A DNA stretch of 6,158 nt from JALYGJ01 sp036558545. Its GTDB lineage: Bacteria > Chloroflexota > Limnocylindria > Limnocylindrales > CSP1-4. Below, in pieces: positions 1-4,920 of this stretch (its first letter is position 1; every line of letters starts with the position of its first letter). The notes beneath the pieces were generated by a model that saw only the letters and a program-made list of their open reading frames with translations, did no database searches and was not told the origin of the DNA. The DNA lies in assembly GCA_036558545.1 (NCBI GenBank), contig DATBFJ010000011.1, positions 1 through 6,158 on the forward strand, read 5' to 3'. Position numbers and translations under genes: made by a program.

Positions 1-1061
1 GCAAGAGCGATGTGTTGCTTGAGTGTCGGGCTCCACGTTCCGCTCGTGGCGCGGCCAACCTGGCGCGATCCCACGTACACCGGCCGCTGTTCGCGCCAGG
101 TGTGGGCCGAAACGGCGACTGGAAGGTCCTGCGCCTCATAAAGGGTCTCGATCGACGGGTAGTCGACGTTCAGGCCCACGAGCCGGCGCGTGGGTCCGCC
201 GCTCGCAGTTTCGCGCTCGAGAGCGCGCCGGCCCACGAAATCCGCCGACTTGTCGAAGTTGACCAATCGGCCCAAGCCAATCTCGAATGGCGAGTAGTTC
301 TGAGCCGGTATCAACGCGTGCTTGGCGGACGTGTAGTCGACTTCGATGAGTATCAAACCAGCTTCCAGGCGCGACATGTCAAGAGCAAGCATTCCGGCAG
401 GACGAATCGCGAAGGGACGGCCACATTCGAAAAGTCGATCCCAGACCTTGGTCGCCTGCCCCGCATCGAACCAGATTTCGTAGCCAAGATCTCCGGTGTA
501 GCCCGTTCTGCTGACATCTACGGCGACCGTTCCCAAGCGCGCCTTGCGCCGGTGATAGAAGCGCAGGTCCGTCCAGTCGGTGCCGGTGGCCGCTGACAGT
601 ACATCGCGGGCCAGTGGGCCCTGGAGCGCAATGGAGCCTGTCCGTTCGCTGATGTCGTCGATTTCAACCTCGAGACCGCGAGCGTTTTGTCCGAACCAGC
701 GCAGGTGCGGCTCGGCACTGGTCCAGCGGAATGTGTCGTCGTCGAGGCGCGCGACCGTGCCATCGTCGATGACCTTGCCGTGCTCGTCGCACCATGGTGT
801 GTACACGACCTGACCGGGTTTGATCTTGGTCGCGTCGCGGGTGATGACCCGGTCGATCAGGCGCGCCGCGTCGCGACCGCTGATGCGGTACTTGTAGAGC
901 GGCGAGACGTCGATCAGCACCGCCGCGTGGCGGATGCCCACGTACTCGTGGATATGCAGGTAGTCGTACTGGCTCGCCGCAAGGTAGCCCGACCAATCGC
1001 GCCATTCGCGCTTCCGGTTGAGCGCCGCCGTCCTCTTGTCGAGCGGCGACCCCACGCTCAT
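1..1061 (-). CDS. GcvT-like aminomethyltransferase family protein, 3' end cut by window edge
   Basis: The reading frame is open from an ATG at 1061 to the left edge, giving 353 complete codons with no stop. The product belongs to the glycine cleavage T-protein family, cytoplasmic tetrahydrofolate-binding enzymes that move one-carbon units from aminomethyl or methylated substrates. Seen: the GcvT N-terminal domain with IDVSPLYKY at about 50-58, CDEHGKVIDD at 91-100 (the IDD aligns with the catalytic Asp region of T-protein), ALQGP at 145-149, SRTGYTGDLGYEIW at 184-197 and RPAGMLALDMSRLEAGL at 220-236. The C-terminal GcvT domain begins near 290 and reaches VGRATSGTWSP at 335-345. Probably only about 20-40 residues are missing. 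It resembles the stand-alone GcvT-like proteins of actinobacteria rather than canonical GcvT, and no gcvH or gcvP is beside it, so the substrate is unknown; a demethylase-type role is possible. The ATG overlaps the stop of the SnoaL-like gene (ATGA), which supports this start and cotranscription. Confidence 0.93.
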   Translation of the reverse strand, partial: MSVGSPLDKRTAALNRKREWRDWSGYLAASQYDYLHIHEYVGIRHAAVLIDVSPLYKYRISGRDAARLIDRVITRDATKIKPGQVVYTPWCDEHGKVIDDGTVARLDDDTFRWTSAEPHLRWFGQNARGLEVEIDDISERTGSIALQGPLARDVLSAATGTDWTDLRFYHRRKARLGTVAVDVSRTGYTGDLGYEIWFDAGQATKVWDRLFECGRPFAIRPAGMLALDMSRLEAGLILIEVDYTSAKHALIPAQNYSPFEIGLGRLVNFDKSADFVGRRALERETASGGPTRRLVGLNVDYPSIETLYEAQDLPVAVSAHTWREQRPVYVGSRQVGRATSGTWSPTLKQHIAL

Positions 1062-1462
1062 TGGTCTCGCCCCCAGTTGTCAGCTGGCGTTCGATGGCCC
1101 TCGATCTCTTCCCAGGCGTCCCACTCGTCGACGACCAGCCCATCGTCGTTGAAGCGCAGCACGCTCGTACCGGCGAGGGTGATGTACCTGTCGCCCTCCA
1201 TGTACGTTGCCCACCACTGGACTGCGGCCCGGTGGCCGTCGACGATCGGCTCCCCGAAACGAGACGAAACCTGTCTCTCCTCCGCCAGTACGCGGTTGAG
1301 GTAGACGCGGGCTCCCTCCGGTCCAATGTTCGGTTCACGGAACGGGCTGACGAGGTACTCCGCGTCGGGCGCATAGAGCGCGACAATTGGCTCGACCTCG
1401 TTCGCGTTCCACGAACGCTGCCACGTGTCAGCCCAGCGCTGCGCCGCTGCTCGAGTGTCCAC
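1058..1462 (-). CDS. SnoaL/NTF2-like small protein (134 aa)
   Basis: This encodes a 134-residue protein with the layout of the SnoaL-like/nuclear transport factor 2 cone fold. An N-terminal amphipathic helix with AAQRWADTWQRSWNA (7-20 region) is followed by IVALYAPDAEYLVSPFREP (26-44), GPEGARVYLNRV, then beta strands with AVQWWATYMEG (80-90), ITLAGTSVLRFNDDGLV and VDEWDAW. Family members are cytoplasmic and serve as small enzymes (isomerase, hydrolase, cyclase) or ligand-binding helpers; no specific reaction can be read here. The start is not certain. No in-frame ATG lies close to the domain. GTG 1462 begins right at the domain and has a TANNNT box exactly 7 bases upstream, so it is preferred. 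GTG 1531 (157 aa) is the alternative. The stop overlaps the start of the GcvT-like gene, so the two are probably cotranscribed and may act on the same substrate. Confidence 0.82.
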   Translation of the reverse strand: MDTRAAAQRWADTWQRSWNANEVEPIVALYAPDAEYLVSPFREPNIGPEGARVYLNRVLAEERQVSSRFGEPIVDGHRAAVQWWATYMEGDRYITLAGTSVLRFNDDGLVVDEWDAWEEIEGHRTPADNWGRDQ

Positions 1463-1469
1463 CGCGGCG

Positions 1470-1475
1470 ATGGTA
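1470..1475 (-). promoter_or_regulatory. Candidate -10 box of a leaderless promoter for the SnoaL-like gene
   Basis: On the minus strand the hexamer is TACCAT, matching TANNNT, with exactly 7 bases between it and the GTG at 1462. Transcription would start at or next to the start codon. No Shine-Dalgarno sequence precedes this GTG, as expected for a leaderless message. No convincing -35 box was found. Support comes mainly from the same spacing at the divergent gene. Confidence 0.45.
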
Positions 1476-1620
1476 GCGGCCGCATCGAGGTCGCTGGTAC
1501 CCGCCCACCCTGCCCATACTTGCGCCGGCACCGCCTTAACGGGCAACGCCGCAGGTGCGCCCGGACGAAGCGTCTGTACGACAGGCTTGGGGGACAAAGT
1601 CGTCCGATGTCCATGCCCAG

Positions 1621-1641
1621 TTGAGTCGCCAACAGGCTCAA
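1621..1641. repeat. Inverted repeat TTGAG-N11-CTCAA, possible operator
   Basis: Perfect 5-base arms are separated by 11 bases near the middle of the divergent intergenic region, about 115 bases upstream of the flavoprotein start. The position and the roughly two-turn centre spacing would suit a dimeric regulator, but arms this short can occur by chance, and no regulator gene lies in the window. Confidence 0.2.
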
Positions 1642-1713
1642 GATGTCCGCCTTGACCTCGGTCTGCCGGAGCAGCCGTGGCAGATCGAATTAAGAAGTTG
1701 GCCACGCAGGTAG

Positions 1714-1728
1714 GGGCGCTTCGTGCCC
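1714..1728. repeat. Short dyad overlapping the expected -35 position of the flavoprotein promoter
   Basis: GGGCGC and GTGCCC face each other around TTC, forming a 6-pair stem with one G-U pair and a 3-base loop. It covers the place where a -35 element would lie for the TAGTCT box at 1744. It could be an operator or a chance GC-rich dyad. It has no T-run, so it is not a terminator. Confidence 0.18.
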
Positions 1729-1743
1729 GGACCACCTCATCGG

Positions 1744-1749
1744 TAGTCT
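1744..1749 (+). promoter_or_regulatory. Candidate -10 box of a leaderless promoter for the flavoprotein operon
   Basis: The hexamer TAGTCT fits TANNNT and ends exactly 7 bases before the ATG at 1757 (spacer TAACTCC), which places the likely transcription start on the A of the ATG. No Shine-Dalgarno sequence precedes this ATG. A recognisable -35 box is absent; TTCGTG about 18 bases upstream is a poor match. This promoter would drive all three rightward genes. Confidence 0.5.
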
Positions 1750-1756
1750 TAACTCC

Positions 1757-3388
1757 ATGGCAGGCGGGAGAGGGGGTCAGTCGTACGACGCCGTGATCAT
1801 CGGTGGCGGCCATAACGGGCTGACCTGCGCCGCGTACCTCGCGCGTGCGGGGTTACGCGTTGTCGTCCTCGAGCGGCGCCACATCCTTGGTGGCGCCACA
1901 GTCACGGAGGAGATCGTCCCGGGCTTCAAGTTCAGCGTCGCGTCGTATGTCGTGTCGCTGCTTCGGCCGGAGATCATCCGCGAGCTCGATTTGGTGCGTC
2001 ACGGCCTCGCCGTCCTGCCCGTTGACGGGACCCTGACGCCGACCGACGACGGCGGCTACCTGTGGCGCGTCGACGACCACGGCGTGACCCTTCGCGAGAT
2101 TCGGCGCCACTCGAAGCGTGATGCCGAGGCATACGAGGAATACGCGTTGCTGATGGCCGAGATGGCGCGCTTCGTCAAGCCGTTGCTCGGCGAGTCTGCG
2201 CCGTCCCTCGGCGGCTTGCGCGACCCGCGCGGCTTGCTCGGCTTGGCGGGATTCGCGCAGAGGTTTGCGGCACTGCCCGAGCCGCAGCAGACGGCGTTCA
2301 TCCAGCTGTTGACGATGAGCTCCGCGGACTTCGTCTCGCAGTGGTTTGAGTACGAGCCGCTGCGGGCGACGCTTTCTGCTTCAGGAATCATCGGCACGTT
2401 TCTCTCGCCGCGGACGCCTGGCTCTGCGTACATCCTGCTGCACCACTACATGGGCGAAGTCGACGGCGAGTACAGGGCGTGGGGCCTTCCGGTGGGCGGC
2501 ACTGGTGCCATATCCGGAGCGATCGCCGCAGCGGCGGTCGAAGCGGGCGCCGAGCTGCGCACGTCGGCGCCCGTGGCGCGGATCACGACGAGGGGAGGCA
2601 GGGCAGCGGGCGTCGTGCTCGAGTCGGGCGAAGAGATTCGAGCGAGCGTGGTTGTTTCCAACGCCGACGTTCGGACAACGCTAGGCACGCTCCTCGAGCC
2701 TGGGACTCTCAGCGCGCAGCAGGACGCCGAGATGCGCGGCTACAAGTTCCGTGGATCCTCGGGCAAGGTCAACTTCGCTCTCTCAGGACTGCCGACTTTC
2801 AGTTGTCTGCCCGCCGGGACGACCGATGTTTACCGCGGAATGGTCTCGATCTCGCCCTCGATCGACTACCTCGAGCGAGCCTACGACGACGCGGTCGACG
2901 GCCGATTTTCACGGTCGCCGTACATCGACGTTGGGTTTCCCTCGGCGATCGATCCATCCGTCGCTCCGCCTGGAAAGCACGTCATGGCGTGTTTTGTGCA
3001 GTACGCGCCGTATGAGCTGGCGGAGGGGACGTGGGACGACCAGCGTGAGGCGTTTGGCGACACGGTCCTGGCCACGATCGCCAGGTACGCGCCTGACCTG
3101 CCGGGCCTGATCGTCGGGCGACAGGTGCTGACGCCGATCGACATCGAGCGCACGTTCGGACTGACCGAGGGCAACATCTTCCAGGGCGAGCTGTTGCTCG
3201 AGCAGCTGTTCAGTGGCCGACCCATGTTGGGCTCCGGCTACGCAACGCCGGTACGCGATTTGTGGCTGTGCGGATCCTCGACCCATCCCGGCGGAGCGAT
3301 CTCCGGCGCGCCCGGGCGTAACGCGGCCGTCGCGGTATTGCGCGCCCGGCGCGGCAGTCCACCAAGGGTCGCAGAGGCGGCCGCGTGA
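1757..3388 (+). CDS. FAD-dependent oxidoreductase, phytoene desaturase-like/PYROXD2 group (paralogue A)
   Basis: The 543-residue protein is a full-length member of the amine oxidase/phytoene desaturase-like flavoprotein superfamily, close to the bacterial PYROXD2-type group. Seen: an N-terminal Rossmann fold YDAVIIGGGHNGLTCAAYLARAGL with GxGxxG at 16-21, the ribose-binding acid E39 and the GG doublet at 45-46; the conserved TEEIVPGFKFSVASYVVSLLRPE at 50-72; the second FAD-contact element VGGTGAISGAIAAAA at 246-260; VVVSNAD at 298-304; and the C-terminal FAD motif LWLCGSSTHPGGAISGAPGRNAA at 502-524. There is no signal peptide or membrane segment, so it is expected in the cytoplasm. Members oxidise or desaturate C-C or C-N bonds, but substrates are mostly unknown; carotenoid synthesis is unlikely because no crt genes are nearby. 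The ATG at 1757 is favoured by a leaderless-type -10 box 7 bases upstream. The gene ends in a GTGA overlap with its paralogue. Confidence 0.95.
   Translation: MAGGRGGQSYDAVIIGGGHNGLTCAAYLARAGLRVVVLERRHILGGATVTEEIVPGFKFSVASYVVSLLRPEIIRELDLVRHGLAVLPVDGTLTPTDDGGYLWRVDDHGVTLREIRRHSKRDAEAYEEYALLMAEMARFVKPLLGESAPSLGGLRDPRGLLGLAGFAQRFAALPEPQQTAFIQLLTMSSADFVSQWFEYEPLRATLSASGIIGTFLSPRTPGSAYILLHHYMGEVDGEYRAWGLPVGGTGAISGAIAAAAVEAGAELRTSAPVARITTRGGRAAGVVLESGEEIRASVVVSNADVRTTLGTLLEPGTLSAQQDAEMRGYKFRGSSGKVNFALSGLPTFSCLPAGTTDVYRGMVSISPSIDYLERAYDDAVDGRFSRSPYIDVGFPSAIDPSVAPPGKHVMACFVQYAPYELAEGTWDDQREAFGDTVLATIARYAPDLPGLIVGRQVLTPIDIERTFGLTEGNIFQGELLLEQLFSGRPMLGSGYATPVRDLWLCGSSTHPGGAISGAPGRNAAVAVLRARRGSPPRVAEAAA
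3373..3377 (+). promoter_or_regulatory. Shine-Dalgarno-like AGAGG for paralogue B
   Basis: AGAGG lies inside the 3' end of paralogue A, 7 bases before the GTG at 3385. It supports GTG 3385 as the start and internal translation initiation or coupling within the operon. Confidence 0.5.
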
Positions 3389-4920
3389 AGTACGACGCGA
3401 TCGTGATAGGCGCTGGGCACAACGGCCTCGTGTGTGCCGCATACCTGGGTCGTGCCGGCCTGCGCACGCTCGTGCTTGAGGCGCGAGAGGCGGTAGGCGG
3501 TATGGCCGATCTGGCCCTGACGGTTGGTCGCCTCTCGCCGACAGTGGCCCGCGAACTCGGGTTGCGTCGGCACGGGCTGCGACTCGTCCAACCCGAGGTG
3601 CGCGTGTTTGCGCCGCAGCCGGATGGTCGTGGACTGACCCTGTGGGGCGACGCCGCGCTGACTGCGCGCGAGCTGGCCGATAACCCGCTCGTCGAGGGCG
3701 AGGACGCGGATCGCTATGCCACGGTCGATGGTGAGCTGCGGGCGATCGCCCGGTCGCTTGGTCCGGTGCTGTCGCGAATACCACCGGATTTCTCGTGGAC
3801 CACGACGCGTGCCGCGATGCGTGCTGCCGCGGGGGTGGCACGCAGCGACGAACGGCTGTGGCACTTCATGCCAATGGCCGTGCGTGACCTGCTCGAGGGA
3901 TGGTTTGAGTCTGATGCGCTGCGAGCGGCTGTTGCGGCTCGGGGCTTGCTTTACACAGCCCTGGGTCCACGGATGCCCGGGACGTCGGGCGTGCTGCTGA
4001 CGGACGCGGCGAGCAGCAACAGCGGCCTTGCCGGCCAGTCGGTATTTGCGCGCGGCGGTCCGGCAGCGGTTTCGGCGGCGCTCGCTGATGCCGTCCGCGA
4101 AGATGGCGGAGAGATCAGGACCGCCGCGCGCGTCATTCACGTCAAACGCACCGGTGACCGGACGACCGGTGTCGTCCTGGAGGGCGGCGAGGAAGTGGAC
4201 GCGAATGTCGTCGTCTCGAATCTCGATCCGAAGACGACCCTGCTCGACCTGCTCGAGCCTGAGGCCATTGGCCCGAGGTTGTCGTGGCGCGCGGCAAACA
4301 TCCGCCAAGCCGGGGCCACTGCGTCGGTGACCTTCACACTTCGCGCACTGCCGGTATTCCCCGCCGCATATGACGACGGGCGTCGGCTGCGTGGTCGCAT
4401 CCTGATCGCACCGTCGACGCGCTATCTCGATCTGGCGATGAGACCTTCGCGCTACGGCGCGAGCGCCGAGCAGCCGCTGCTGGAAATGACAATCCCGTCG
4501 CTCGTCGACGAGAGTCAACTGCCCAGCGGCGCAGGACAAGTCGCCCGTGTAGTCGCACAGGCCACCGCATTCGAAGCGGATGCGAAAGCGATCGGCGATG
4601 TCGTTACGCGCACACTCGACCAATTCGCGCCGGGGTTCGCCGAGCTCGTGACGGATCGCAAGGTGTTCACGCCGCGCGACATCCAGCGCGAGTACGGGGC
4701 AGCGGGCGGCCATCCTATGCACGCCGAGGTCGCGCTCGATCAATGGTTCGAGTGGCGGCCGATGCACGGCCTCGGCGGCTATCGGATGCCGCTCGACGGC
4801 TTGTACCTGTGCGGCAGCGGCGCTCATCCAGGTGGCGGAGTGACCGGCGCACCTGGTCGTCTTGCCGCCGCGCGCATAGTCGGTGACCTCAAGAAGGGCC
4901 GTCTTAAAGTAGCCGCGTGA
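3385..4920 (+). CDS. FAD-dependent oxidoreductase, phytoene desaturase-like/PYROXD2 group (paralogue B)
   Basis: The 511-residue protein is homologous along its whole length to the preceding gene product. It has YDAIVIGAGHNGLVCAAYLGRAGL with GxGxxG at 9-14, E32 and GG 38-39; FARGGPAAVSAALADAV at 221-237; VVVSNLD at 275-281; and LYLCGSGAHPGGGVTGAPGRLAA at 473-495. It is therefore a predicted cytoplasmic flavoenzyme of unknown substrate. The GTG start is fixed by the motif lying near the N-terminus, by a GTGA overlap with paralogue A and by AGAGG 7 bases upstream. The odd feature is the segment between GG 38-39 and RHGL at 62: it is 22 residues here against 34 in paralogue A, and the TEE..PG.. 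stretch that normally follows the GG doublet is missing. Its middle region also differs much from paralogue A, so the two probably have different substrates or form a heteromeric pair. The gene ends in another GTGA overlap. Confidence 0.94.
   Translation: MKYDAIVIGAGHNGLVCAAYLGRAGLRTLVLEAREAVGGMADLALTVGRLSPTVARELGLRRHGLRLVQPEVRVFAPQPDGRGLTLWGDAALTARELADNPLVEGEDADRYATVDGELRAIARSLGPVLSRIPPDFSWTTTRAAMRAAAGVARSDERLWHFMPMAVRDLLEGWFESDALRAAVAARGLLYTALGPRMPGTSGVLLTDAASSNSGLAGQSVFARGGPAAVSAALADAVREDGGEIRTAARVIHVKRTGDRTTGVVLEGGEEVDANVVVSNLDPKTTLLDLLEPEAIGPRLSWRAANIRQAGATASVTFTLRALPVFPAAYDDGRRLRGRILIAPSTRYLDLAMRPSRYGASAEQPLLEMTIPSLVDESQLPSGAGQVARVVAQATAFEADAKAIGDVVTRTLDQFAPGFAELVTDRKVFTPRDIQREYGAAGGHPMHAEVALDQWFEWRPMHGLGGYRMPLDGLYLCGSGAHPGGGVTGAPGRLAAARIVGDLKKGRLKVAA
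3496..3540 (+). other. Shortened FAD-proximal segment in paralogue B
   Basis: Codons for GGMADLALTVGRLSP (38-52) run straight from the GG doublet into the LALTVGRL segment. Against paralogue A, 12 residues (36 bases) are absent with the frame kept. From family knowledge, relatives usually carry a stretch like SELAPGVRVP here, so this looks like an in-frame deletion at about 3508-3513. Confidence 0.55.

Larger units (their letters stand above)
1463..1756. other. Divergent intergenic region
   Basis: About 294 bases separate the SnoaL-like gene (leftward) from the first flavoprotein gene (rightward), so it should hold both promoters. It contains a candidate -10 box at each end, a TTGAG-N11-CTCAA dyad (1621-1641), a small hairpin-forming dyad (1714-1728) and, on the minus strand, a 31-codon protein-like stretch (1597-1689). 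Larger open frames across this area run antisense or out of frame to real genes and look like GC-rich shadows. If the SnoaL-like gene starts at GTG 1531 the region is 69 bases shorter. Confidence 0.7.

Noticed and set aside
12..596. Open frame of 194 codons on the plus strand
   Set aside because: It is antisense to the GcvT-like gene, whose own frame runs off the window edge without a stop. Composition is shadow-like and no motif is present.
664..1641. Open frame of 325 codons on the minus strand
   Set aside because: It is a different frame of the same strand as the SnoaL-like and GcvT-like genes and covers both. Both real frames show family motifs, and this one is Arg/Ser/Thr-rich without any. 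Only its first part in the intergenic region is kept as a weak observation.
1463..1756. Riboswitch or terminator in the intergenic region
   Set aside because: There is no GC stem followed by a T-run on either strand and no recognisable conserved RNA core; both flanking genes appear to have little or no 5' leader.
1058..1813. Longer SnoaL-like protein starting at 1813 (251 aa)
   Set aside because: It would overlap the start of the divergent flavoprotein gene, and the added N-terminal 117 residues look non-coding; the fold is complete from about 1462.
2909..3841. Open frame of 310 codons on the minus strand
   Set aside because: It is antisense across the junction of the two flavoprotein genes, is Arg/Pro-rich and has no recognisable domain.
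1757..4920. Carotenoid biosynthesis (crtI-type) assignment for the two flavoproteins
   Set aside because: The phytoene desaturase-like label is only superfamily level. The sequences fit the PYROXD2-type group better, and no crtB or other carotenoid gene is present.
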